Origin: JAITWN01 sp964388175
GTDB taxonomy: Bacteria > Pseudomonadota > Gammaproteobacteria > SZUA-140
Assembly (NCBI GenBank): GCA_964388175.1
Contig: CAYLYS010000068.1
Location: forward strand, 1 to 12,934
Direction of reading: 5' to 3'
Length of the DNA: 12,934 nt
Shown: positions 1 through 6,859 of the stretch, piece after piece
How positions within the stretch are numbered: the stretch's first letter is position 1
How the letters are laid out: each line of letters starts with the position of its first letter
The notes under the pieces: model-generated
What the model was told of the DNA's origin: nothing
Databases searched by the model: none
The model's input: only the letters and a program-made list of their open reading frames with translations
Program-made: the position numbers and the translations under genes

Positions 1-414
1 GGGGTGCGCGCATCCGGCGCCGCCGTGCAGCGCATGATCGAGGACCAGATCGCGCACGGCATCCCCGCGCAGCGCATCGTGCTCGCCGGTTTTTCCCAGG
101 GCGGCGCCATCGCCCTGCACGCCGGGCTGAGATACCCGGGCCGCCTCGCCGGCATCCTCGCACTGTCGACCTATCTCCCGCTGGCCGATACGGTTGCCGC
201 GGAAGGACGGACCGCCAGCCGGGAAACGCCCATTCTCATGGTGCACGGCAGCGAGGACAGCATCATTCCCGCCGCACTGGCCCGCCGCTCCGCCGAGCGC
301 CTGAACGAACTCGGCTGGCCGGTGCGCTGGCAGCTCTACCCGATGGCGCACAGCGTGTGCGCGGAAGAAATGGAACTCATTGCCGGCTGGCTCGAAACCA
401 CACTTTCCGCCTGA
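1..414 (+). CDS. Carboxylesterase/phospholipase-type alpha/beta hydrolase, 5' end missing
   Basis: This is a serine hydrolase of the carboxylesterase/lysophospholipase-like (abhydrolase_2) family, probably a cytoplasmic enzyme acting on short-chain esters or acyl groups; the true substrate cannot be told. The nucleophile motif GFSQGG carries its Ser codon at 94-96. The acid lies in HGSEDSIIP (Asp codon 256-258) and the base in PMAHSVC (His codon 349-351), so the catalytic triad is complete. The frame is open from base 1. The GTG at 4 is unlikely to be the start, because family members are usually about 220 residues and carry the N-terminal beta-sheet and oxyanion-hole segment before the Ser motif; about 80 residues should lie left of the window. 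The gene ends at TGA 412-414 and is followed by an AT-rich spacer, so it need not be co-transcribed with the next gene. The family call is secure and the substrate unknown. Confidence 0.9.
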   Translation, partial: GVRASGAAVQRMIEDQIAHGIPAQRIVLAGFSQGGAIALHAGLRYPGRLAGILALSTYLPLADTVAAEGRTASRETPILMVHGSEDSIIPAALARRSAERLNELGWPVRWQLYPMAHSVCAEEMELIAGWLETTLSA

Positions 415-558
415 ATTCTTAACCAAAAAAAACAATTACTTGGAATCGTCATCGGAAGGCCCTCCCCGGTCCCCTTCAGACCCTCGCGCCGCAGCCGTTA
501 CTAATTAAGTAGTAGAGGCGGGGACAACAGCGGTCAATAACAATACGAGGAACCTCGG
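415..558 (+). other. Intergenic spacer before the cNMP-rhodanese gene
   Basis: These 144 bp hold no gene. The left part is unusually A-rich for this window, with an A8 run soon after the hydrolase stop, and a second AT-rich patch (actaattaagtag) lies near 500-515. There is no GC hairpin followed by T's, so no intrinsic terminator is visible after the hydrolase. I could not fit a convincing -35/-10 pair at normal spacing. The position and composition still make this the likeliest site for the promoter of the two-gene signalling unit. Confidence 0.4.
546..557 (+). promoter_or_regulatory. Shine-Dalgarno of the cNMP-rhodanese gene inside a short palindrome
   Basis: GAGGA at 547-551 is a good ribosome binding site 7 nt before the ATG at 559 and supports that start. 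It lies inside cgaggaacctcg, a perfect 5-bp inverted repeat with a 2-nt centre. The hairpin would be short (four pairs with a 4-nt loop), so occlusion of the site is only a possibility, and a chance palindrome is equally likely. Confidence 0.5.
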
Positions 559-1623
559 ATGGCTGCCCTTCAGCCTGCCGTCGATCAGACCTGTTTCAGG
601 CAGTTCGCACCACTGGACCAGCTTTCCCCGGCAGCCACCGAGGAATTGCTGACGTATGCCAGAATCGAGCGCATGCCGCCGGGCAGGCGTTTGTTCAACC
701 GCGGCGACGCCGACGGCGAGACGGTATTCCTCCTGTCGGGGCAGCTGACCCTGCTCGCGGACGGTGCGGCGGAAACGCTCAAGGCCGACACGCTCACCGC
801 GCGGCACGCCATCGCGGACCACCAGCCACGTCGTCACACCGTCGTCGCCCACACCAGCGCCAGCGTGCTATGCGTGAATTCGGCCGTACTCGACAAGCTG
901 ATCGGGCAACAGCACGCTGCCGCGACGCCGGCGCCTGTGCAACCCACCGCCGCGGTGGCACCGATGCGGATCCATCAGCTCACGCCCGTGCCCAGGGAAA
1001 CGGCACCGCCCTCGCCGCTCGTCACCGGCCTGCCGCGCGTTCATCTGCTGACGCTGAAGGCGCGCATGGAGCGCATCGAGATCGGACGCGGCACAACGCT
1101 CGTCCGCCAGGGAACGCCCTGCCATTACTTTCACCTGATCGAATCGGGGCGCCTGCGCGCCAGCGGTCGGCGTCCCCACAGCGACAGCACTGACATCCTG
1201 CCGGGCGACAGTCTCGGCGAGGATCTCCTGATTGCCAACGAGCCGCATGACACTACCATCACCGCAGCGCAGGACAGTGTCGTGCTGCGTCTGCCGCGCG
1301 AGGAATTCCTCACGCTGGTCGCCCGCCACTATATCCGCTGGGTCTCCCATGACGACCTGCCGAAACTGCTGCAGCGCGGCGACACCGTGCTGCTCGACAT
1401 TCGCGCGGCGACCGCATTCCAGCGCCGCCGCCTGCCGGGCAGCATCAACTTTCCCCTGCCGCTGCTCGGCAACGCCGCCTTCGCGCTCGATCCACGCAAA
1501 CGCTATGTCCTGTGCAGCGACAGCGTACGCCGCAATGCCGCCGCCGCTTTTCTCCTCGCCGGCCACGGCGTGAAAACGCGCATCCTCATCGGAAGTGTCA
1601 AGACTGCTCTGCACCTGGCGTAA
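559..1623 (+). CDS. Two cyclic-nucleotide-binding-like domains fused to a rhodanese domain
   Basis: A 354-residue soluble protein with no signal peptide or membrane segment. Residues about 10-115 and 155-260 each resemble the cNMP-binding beta-roll of the Crp/cyclic-nucleotide family; for example PPGRRLFNRGD and FLLSGQLTLLADG in the first, GRGTTLVRQGTP and LIESGRLRASG in the second. The phosphate-binding cassette of the second reads PGDSLGEDLLIANEPHDTTI: the GE is kept but the usual Arg before the Ala/Thr is replaced by His-Asp, so binding of cAMP or cGMP is doubtful. The first copy has no recognisable cassette. Residues about 265-354 form a rhodanese domain (VLLDIRAATAFQRRRLPGSINFPL) with the catalytic loop C319-X4-R324, suggesting an active sulfurtransferase or persulfide carrier. 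No DNA-binding helix-turn-helix is seen. The stop lies 2 bp before the EAL-HDOD start, so the two are probably co-translated. A role as a sensor linking a ligand or redox input to sulfur transfer is inference. Confidence 0.85.
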   Translation: MAALQPAVDQTCFRQFAPLDQLSPAATEELLTYARIERMPPGRRLFNRGDADGETVFLLSGQLTLLADGAAETLKADTLTARHAIADHQPRRHTVVAHTSASVLCVNSAVLDKLIGQQHAAATPAPVQPTAAVAPMRIHQLTPVPRETAPPSPLVTGLPRVHLLTLKARMERIEIGRGTTLVRQGTPCHYFHLIESGRLRASGRRPHSDSTDILPGDSLGEDLLIANEPHDTTITAAQDSVVLRLPREEFLTLVARHYIRWVSHDDLPKLLQRGDTVLLDIRAATAFQRRRLPGSINFPLPLLGNAAFALDPRKRYVLCSDSVRRNAAAAFLLAGHGVKTRILIGSVKTALHLA

Positions 1624-1625
1624 GC

Positions 1626-2846
1626 ATGGTTCAGGATTACTACATCGGTCGGCAACCTATATTCAACACGCGGCAGGAAGTCGTCGGCTACGAACTCCTC
1701 TATCGCCAGCGCGACGGCTACTGGGCCAACATCGTCGACGGCGATCAGGCGACCTCGCACGTGATCATGCACAGCTTCTGGGAGCTGGGCATGGGCAAGG
1801 TCGTCGGCGATCACAAGGCTTTCATCAACGTGACCCGAAGCTTCCTGCTCAACAAGGATCTGCTGCCGCCGCCCAGCCCGCAGCTCGTGCTCGAGATCCT
1901 CGAGGACATCATCATCGATGATTCCATCACCGCCGCCGTGCGCGAACTCAAGAACAGGGGATACGTCATCGCCCTCGACGATTTCGTCTATCACGAGGAT
2001 CTGCGGCCGCTGATCGAGATGGCGGACATCATCAAGCTCGACGTGCAGGAGCTCGGCTGCGAACGGATCGAAGAACAGCTGCATCTGCTCAAGCACTATC
2101 CGCTCAAGCTGCTGGCCGAGAAAGTGGAAACGCCGGAGATGTTCGAGCACTGCTCCCGGCTCGGCTTCGACTACTATCAGGGCTATTTCCTGTGCCGGCC
2201 GCGCATCCTGCACGGCAAGCGACTGCCCGCCAACCGGCTGAACGCCATGCGCATGATGGCCAAGCTGCAGTCGCAGGAGCTCGACATACAGGGCCTGGAA
2301 CAGCTCATTTCCCACGATCCCGCGCTCAGCTACCGCATGCTGCGCTATATCAACTCCGCCGCCTTCTCCCTGAGCAAAAGTATCCAGTCGATTCGGCACG
2401 CGATCATCTACCTCGGTGAAAAGGAGATCCGGCGCTGGGCGACACTGATCGCGCTCGCCGGCATAGACGACAAACCCGATGCGCTGGTGACGACCTCGCT
2501 GATCCGCGCCCGCATGTGCGACCTGCTCACCGCGCTGGAAGATCCCTCGCGGCGAGATTCCGCATTCGTCGTCGGGTTGTTCTCCACGCTGGACGCCATG
2601 ATGGATCAACCACTCGATGTGGCACTTGAAACCCTGCCACTTTCTCCGGATATTATCGACGCGCTGCTGCGCCGCGAAGGCCCCTACGCCCGCGTCCTTG
2701 AAATCACGCTCGCCTACGAGCGCGGCGACTGGGATACGCTGGAACATCTCGCCGGCGCCGACAACAGCTCGATCTCCGCCGTTTATCTGGAAGCGCTGGG
2801 CTGGGCCGAGGAAACATCGCGCCACGTGCACAGCAGCGTGGCCTGA
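1626..2846 (+). CDS. EAL and HDOD domain signalling protein
   Basis: A 406-residue cytoplasmic protein of the YuxH-like EAL-HDOD family. I chose the ATG at 1626 because MVQDYYIGRQPIFN is the usual family start; an upstream in-frame ATG at 1512 lies inside the previous gene. The EAL-like domain spans residues about 1-195. The signature Glu is E23 in YELLYR, with N68 (INVTRS), E90 (LEILED), D118-D119 (ALDDF), K137 (IIKLD) and E168 (AEKVET), so most metal-binding and catalytic positions survive. Loop 6, normally DDFGTG, reads DDFVYHED, which argues against ordinary c-di-GMP phosphodiesterase activity; binding or a scaffold role is more likely. The HDOD domain covers about 200-330 (ISHDPALSYRMLRYINSAAF, SIRHAIIYLGEKEIRRW); HDOD domains lack the HD catalytic pair and act in signal transduction. 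No good Shine-Dalgarno precedes it, consistent with coupling to the gene 2 bp upstream. No GGDEF partner is in the window. Confidence 0.93.
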   Translation: MVQDYYIGRQPIFNTRQEVVGYELLYRQRDGYWANIVDGDQATSHVIMHSFWELGMGKVVGDHKAFINVTRSFLLNKDLLPPPSPQLVLEILEDIIIDDSITAAVRELKNRGYVIALDDFVYHEDLRPLIEMADIIKLDVQELGCERIEEQLHLLKHYPLKLLAEKVETPEMFEHCSRLGFDYYQGYFLCRPRILHGKRLPANRLNAMRMMAKLQSQELDIQGLEQLISHDPALSYRMLRYINSAAFSLSKSIQSIRHAIIYLGEKEIRRWATLIALAGIDDKPDALVTTSLIRARMCDLLTALEDPSRRDSAFVVGLFSTLDAMMDQPLDVALETLPLSPDIIDALLRREGPYARVLEITLAYERGDWDTLEHLAGADNSSISAVYLEALGWAEETSRHVHSSVA

Positions 2847-2964
2847 TCGGCCGTCGACAGCGCGTCGGCTCACACCACCTCCGCTTACCCGCCTTTGCGC
2901 CCGAATGGTGTAATATGAGCCGCTGCGCCAGCCACGGCGCATCCCCGGGGGAGAGATCAAGAAT
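2847..2964 (+). promoter_or_regulatory. Leader of the glycolate operon, with a candidate -10 and stem
   Basis: This 118-bp gap separates the signalling genes from glcD and is the natural place for the glc operon promoter. TAATAT at 2911-2916, preceded by TG, is the best -10 candidate, but no good -35 stands at 16-18 nt, so an activator may be needed if the promoter is real. Downstream, tgcgcc (2924-2929) and ggcgca (2936-2941) form a perfect 6-bp stem with a 6-nt loop in the presumed 5' leader. A strong Shine-Dalgarno (ggggagag, about 2948-2955) sits about 9 nt before the ATG at 2965. No glcC-type regulator gene is adjacent. The promoter call is weak and the ribosome binding site is good. Confidence 0.4.
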
Positions 2965-4457
2965 ATGGCGCCGGAGCTCCAGGGCGAGGCTTTCGATGCC
3001 GGCATGCTGCTCGAATCCTTGCAGGCGATACTGCCGCCTGCGGCCGTACTACATGAAGCCGAGGCGCTCGCGCCCTATGAATGCGACGGTCTGTCGGCCT
3101 ACCGCCGCAGACCGCTGTTCGTTTGCCTGCCCGAGACAGTGGAACAGGTACGACAGGTTCTGCGCCTGTGTCATGAGCGTCATGTCCCGGTAGTCGCGCG
3201 CGGCGCGGGCACCGGCCTGTCGGGCGGCGCGCTGCCGCATGAAGGCGGCGTGCTGCTCGGCTTGGCGCGCTTCAAGCGCATCCTGGAAATCGATGCGGCC
3301 AATCGCATCGCTCGCGTCGAACCCGGCGTGCGCAATCTCGCCGTTTCCGAAGCGGTCGCCGCGCATGGCCTGTACTACGCACCCGACCCTTCGTCGCAGA
3401 TCGCCTGTTCCATCGGCGGCAATGTGGCCGAAAACGCCGGCGGCGTGCATTGCCTGAAATACGGCCTCACCGTACAGAACGTACTCGCCATGAAAGTCGT
3501 CACCATGGATGGCGAGCTGCTCGACATCGGCAGTCCGGCACTCGATGCGCCCGGTTACGATCTGGCGGCACTGATGACCGGCTCGGAAGGATTGCTCGGC
3601 GTCATCGTCGAGGTAACGCTGAAACTGCTGCCTTTGCCCGCGGCAAGCAGGGTATTGCTCGCCGCCTTCGATTCGGTCGCGGCCGCCGCGGCCGCGGTCG
3701 GCGACATCATTGCCGCCGGCATCGTGCCCGCCGGACTCGAAATGATGGACAACCTGGCGCTGCGGGCAGCGGAAGACTATGCCGCCGCCGGTTATCCCCG
3801 CGACGCGGCCGCCGTCCTGCTCTGCGAGGTCGACGGCACCGCCGCCGAAACGGAAGAACGCGCGCTCCAGGTGCATCGTCTGCTCACGGCCGCCGGCGCC
3901 ACGCGCATCGACGTCGCCGTGGCCGCAGCGGACCGCCGCCGCCTGTGGGCCGGCCGCAAGGCGGCCTTTCCCGCCATGGGCCGCATCTCACCGGACTACT
4001 ACTGCATGGACGGCACCATACCGCGGCGGCAATTGCCCCAGGTGCTCGACCAGATCGGCCGCTGGTCGCAGGAATACGGGCTCGCCGNNNNNNNNNNGTG
4101 GCCAACGTCTTCCATGCCGGCGACGGCAATCTGCATCCGCTGATCCTGTACGACGCCAACAAGCCGGGCGAGTTGGAAAAAGTCGAGGAACTGGGCGGCC
4201 TCATTCTCGAGCTGTGCGTCGCCGTCGGCGGCACCATTACCGGCGAGCACGGCGTCGGCGTGGAAAAGCTCGACCAGATGTGCGTGCAGTTCACCGCCGA
4301 CGAGCTGTCGCAGTTTCGCCTCATCAAGGACGCCTTCGACGGCCGCGGGCTGCTCAACCCGGGCAAAGCGATTCCCAGCCTGCATCGCTGCGCCGAACTC
4401 GGGCGCATGCACGTACACCGCGGACAGCTTCCCTTCCCCGACATCGAGCGCTTCTGA
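2965..4457 (+). CDS. glcD: Glycolate oxidase subunit GlcD (FAD-linked), split by an assembly gap
   Basis: GlcD is the FAD-binding catalytic subunit of the membrane-associated glycolate oxidase/dehydrogenase GlcDEF, oxidising glycolate to glyoxylate with electrons leaving through the iron-sulfur subunit GlcF. The FAD_binding_4 (PCMH) domain is at residues about 45-225, with ARGAGTGLSGGALPHEGG near 78-95 and DPSSQIACSIGGNVAENAGG near 141-160. The FAD-linked oxidase C-terminal domain follows, with YCMDGTIPRR before the gap and VFHAGDGNLHP and GEHGVGVEKL after it. A run of 10 N at 4088-4097 puts the two halves in different frames (2965 frame to 4087, then the frame starting at 4098). Dropping 11 positions gives YGLAVANVFHAGDG, which matches E. 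coli GlcD without gain or loss of residues, and a product of 493 residues against about 499 there. I therefore call one intact gene. The start has a good Shine-Dalgarno. The stop lies 1 bp before glcE. Confidence 0.95.
4088..4097. other. Run of 10 N: assembly gap inside glcD
   Basis: Ten undetermined bases lie between ctcgccg and gtggccaac. The left and right edges both carry a g. Merging them gives ctc gcc gtg gcc aac (L-A-V-A-N), in frame and matching GlcD family sequence across the join. The N run therefore looks like a fixed-size placeholder between contig ends that overlap by about one base, not ten missing bases. Confidence 0.95.
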
Positions 4458-4458
4458 A

Positions 4459-5544
4459 ATGGACGGCGATCACAAAGAAGATCTCATAGAAGATCACAGC
4501 GAAGCCCTGCAGGCGGCGGTGATCACCGCGCGCGAACAACGCATGCCGCTGTGCATCCGCGGCGGCGACAGCAAGGCGTTTTACGGTCGCCAGCCGCAAG
4601 GCCATCCGCTGCGCACCGGCGCGCACCGCGGCATCATCGACTATGCGCCGGTCGAACTCACGCTGAGCGTACGCTGCGGCACGCCGCTTTCCGTCGTCGA
4701 GGAAACACTCGCCGCGCACGGGCAGATGCTGCCGTTCGAACCGCCGCACTTCTCGCCCGCGGCGACGATCGGCGGTACAGTCGCCTGCGCCTGCGCCGGA
4801 CCGCGTCGCGCCTATGCCGGCGCGGTGCGCGACTTCATGCTCGGCGTGCGCTGCATCAGCGGCGAAGGAAAAACACTGCGCTTCGGCGGCGCGGTGATGA
4901 AAAACGTCGCCGGCTTCGACGCCTTCCGCCTGATGGCCGGAGCGATGGGGACGCTCGCCGTGCTCCTCGACGTCACTTTCAAGGTGCTGCCGCGGCCGGA
5001 GCACACGCTCACGCTCAGCTTCGAATACGATGCGGCGCACGCCATCGACACCATGACCCGCTGGGCCGCATGCTCACTGCCCATCAGCGCGACCGCCTTC
5101 GACGGCAAACGCCTCTACGTACGGCTCGAAGGTGGTGAAGGATCGGTACACGCTGCGGCCGCCGAGTTGGGCGGCGAGATCGAGACGCAGGGCGCCGAAT
5201 TCTGGCATGCCGTGCGCGAACACCGTCATCCCTATTTCCAGCAGAGCGGCGCGCTGTGGCGTATATCCCTGCCGCCCGCGACCCCGCCGCTGCCCATCGT
5301 CGGCGAATGGTTCATCGAATGGGGCGGCGCGCAGCGCTGGCTCAGAACCGCACTGGCACCCAAGTTCATCCGCGAGATGAGTGCGCGCTGCGGCGGACAC
5401 GCCACGCTCTTCCGCGGCGGCGACCGTGAAGGCAGCGTATTCCACCCGCTCGCACCGGGAATGCTCGCTGCCCATCGACGCCTCAAACAGGCCTTCGATC
5501 CGCACGGCATTCTCAATCCGCAACGCATGTACAGAGATTTCTGA
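4459..5544 (+). CDS. glcE: Glycolate oxidase subunit GlcE (FAD-binding)
   Basis: GlcE is the second FAD-binding subunit of glycolate oxidase and is needed with GlcD and GlcF for activity. The product has 361 residues, close to the roughly 350 of E. coli GlcE. The FAD_binding_4 domain occupies residues about 28-180: LCIRGGDSKAFYGR (31-44), then HFSPAATIGGTVACACAGPR (97-116), then GGAVMKNVAGFDAFRLMAGAMG (143-164), all typical of GlcE. The short C-terminal part ends FDPHGILNPQRMY, the usual last motif of FAD-linked oxidases. The ATG at 4459 follows the glcD stop by 1 bp and has no strong Shine-Dalgarno, suggesting translational coupling. Its first dozen residues (KEDLIEDHSE) come from an imperfect 12-bp direct repeat and are not conserved in the family. 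The glcF start is 5 bp downstream. Confidence 0.96.
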   Translation: MDGDHKEDLIEDHSEALQAAVITAREQRMPLCIRGGDSKAFYGRQPQGHPLRTGAHRGIIDYAPVELTLSVRCGTPLSVVEETLAAHGQMLPFEPPHFSPAATIGGTVACACAGPRRAYAGAVRDFMLGVRCISGEGKTLRFGGAVMKNVAGFDAFRLMAGAMGTLAVLLDVTFKVLPRPEHTLTLSFEYDAAHAIDTMTRWAACSLPISATAFDGKRLYVRLEGGEGSVHAAAAELGGEIETQGAEFWHAVREHRHPYFQQSGALWRISLPPATPPLPIVGEWFIEWGGAQRWLRTALAPKFIREMSARCGGHATLFRGGDREGSVFHPLAPGMLAAHRRLKQAFDPHGILNPQRMYRDF

Positions 5545-5549
5545 CACCC

Positions 5550-6791
5550 ATGCAAACTCGCCTCAGCGAAACGCTGCGCGCAAGCACAGCCGGCGCGGAA
5601 GCCGACCGCATACTGCGCAGTTGCGTGCACTGCGGCTTCTGCAACGCCAGCTGTCCGACCTACCAGATCCGTGGCGATGAGCTCGACGGGCCACGCGGAC
5701 GCATCTATCTGATCAAGCAGATGCTCGAAGGCGCCGAAACCGGCGCCACCACGCGCCTGCATCTCGACCGCTGCCTCACCTGCCGCTCCTGCGAAACGAC
5801 CTGTCCGTCGGGTGTGGAATACAGCCATTTGCTCGAAATCGGGCGTGAACACATCGAGCAGCACGGTGAACGACGCCCGATGCGCGAACGCCTGCTGCGG
5901 CGGCTGCTGCGCTTGCTGCTGCCGCATCGCCGCCGCGTACGCTGGGCTTTGCGCGCGGCGCCCTATTTCAAACGCCTGCTGCCCGATGCGCTGACCGCCG
6001 CCATCCCTCAGCGGCAACCGCGCGCGCCCGGCAGCCGCGCCTGGCCGGCGGCACGGCACGAACGGCGCATGCTGGTGCTGGAGGGCTGCGTACAATCGGT
6101 GAGTCATCCCCACATCAACGCCACGGCGGCGCGCCTGCTCGACCGCAACGGGATTTCACTGCTGCGCGTCCGCGGCAGCACCTGCTGCGGCGCCGTCAGC
6201 CATCATCTCTCGGCGCCGGATGAAGCACGCGCGCAGATGATGCGCAACATCGACAGCTGGTGGCCGCACATCGAACAGGGCGCCGAGGCCATCGTCTCCA
6301 CCTCCAGCGCCTGCAGTTCCATGCTCAAGGATTACGGGCGCGTGCTCGGCGCGGATCCCGTCTATGGCCACAAGGCGCGCCGCGTCTCCGCGCTCGCCGC
6401 CGATATCGCCGAGATCTTCGCCGCGCTGCCACCATCCGCAACCGCCGCGGGCAAAGCGGCGCGAATCGCATTCCATGCGCCCTGCTCGCTGCAACACGGT
6501 CTGCGCCGGCAGGGAGACGTCGAAACCGCACTGCGCAATCATGGTTTCGAGCTGACAGCAGTGCGGGATGCGCATCTCTGCTGCGGCGCGGCCGGCACTT
6601 ACGCCATGCTGCAACCCGATCTGTCGCAGCAATTGCGCGCGAACAAGATCGCTGCTCTCACAGCCGGCTCGCCGAGCGCGATCGCAACCGCCAATATCGG
6701 GTGCCTGATACACTTGGAACAAAAGGCGCAGGTGCCGGTGCGGCATTGGCTGGAGCTGATAGAAAATGCGCAGGCCGGTGCCGCGCCCTGA
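5550..6791 (+). CDS. glcF: Glycolate oxidase iron-sulfur subunit GlcF
   Basis: GlcF carries electrons from the flavin subunits GlcD/GlcE towards the quinone pool at the inner face of the cytoplasmic membrane. At 413 residues it matches the family (about 407 in E. coli). Two 4Fe-4S ferredoxin-type clusters are bound by C-x2-C-x2-C-x3-C-P motifs at C25/C28/C31/C35 and C75/C78/C81/C85. Two cysteine-rich CCG-type domains follow, with C180 and C212-C213 (STCCGAVSHH) in the first and C312 (HAPCSLQHGLR) and C344-C345 (LCCGAAGTYAMLQP) in the second. All these cysteines are present, so the protein looks functional. A basic segment at residues about 110-130 (RERLLRRLLRLLLPHRRRVR) could help membrane contact; that is a guess. 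The start is 5 bp after the glcE stop. The glyoxylate aminotransferase begins 68 bp downstream on the same strand. Confidence 0.96.
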   Translation: MQTRLSETLRASTAGAEADRILRSCVHCGFCNASCPTYQIRGDELDGPRGRIYLIKQMLEGAETGATTRLHLDRCLTCRSCETTCPSGVEYSHLLEIGREHIEQHGERRPMRERLLRRLLRLLLPHRRRVRWALRAAPYFKRLLPDALTAAIPQRQPRAPGSRAWPAARHERRMLVLEGCVQSVSHPHINATAARLLDRNGISLLRVRGSTCCGAVSHHLSAPDEARAQMMRNIDSWWPHIEQGAEAIVSTSSACSSMLKDYGRVLGADPVYGHKARRVSALAADIAEIFAALPPSATAAGKAARIAFHAPCSLQHGLRRQGDVETALRNHGFELTAVRDAHLCCGAAGTYAMLQPDLSQQLRANKIAALTAGSPSAIATANIGCLIHLEQKAQVPVRHWLELIENAQAGAAP

Positions 6792-6859
6792 AATCGCCGC
6801 GGCGCACCGCTCCCGTTTCACCCACTGACAATCACTTCACAGAGGCAAACAGAGGAATC
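6792..6859 (+). promoter_or_regulatory. Short spacer and ribosome binding site before the aminotransferase
   Basis: This 68-bp spacer has no terminator-like hairpin with a T tract, so read-through from glcF is expected. Just before the ATG are two cagagg elements (6840-6845 and 6850-6855) 10 nt apart. The near one extends to agagga but leaves only 3 nt to the ATG; the far one leaves 14. Neither spacing is ideal, but together they support the start at 6860. Confidence 0.5.

Noticed and set aside
868..1614. 248-codon minus-strand frame
   Set aside because: Antisense to the cNMP-rhodanese gene, with no recognisable domain.
1512..1625. Earlier ATG for the EAL-HDOD protein
   Set aside because: It would overlap the rhodanese coding end by over 100 bp and add an Arg/His-rich segment not typical of the family.
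1503..3005. 500-codon open frame on the minus strand
   Set aside because: It runs antisense through the EAL-HDOD gene and into glcD. The translation is low in hydrophobic structure and rich in His, Arg and Gln, as expected of an antisense shadow in GC-rich coding DNA.
2965..4457. glcD as a frameshifted pseudogene or two split genes
   Set aside because: The frame change coincides exactly with the run of N, and merging the edges restores a family-conserved sequence, so it is an assembly effect.
4476..4495. Imperfect 12-bp direct repeat at the start of glcE (agaagatc twice)
   Set aside because: Two copies only; it encodes a short acidic, unconserved N-terminal tail and shows no sign of a mobile or regulatory element.
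6260..6859. 200-codon N-terminal extension of the aminotransferase
   Set aside because: It lies within glcF in another frame, and the family N-terminus begins at ATG 6860, which has a ribosome binding site.
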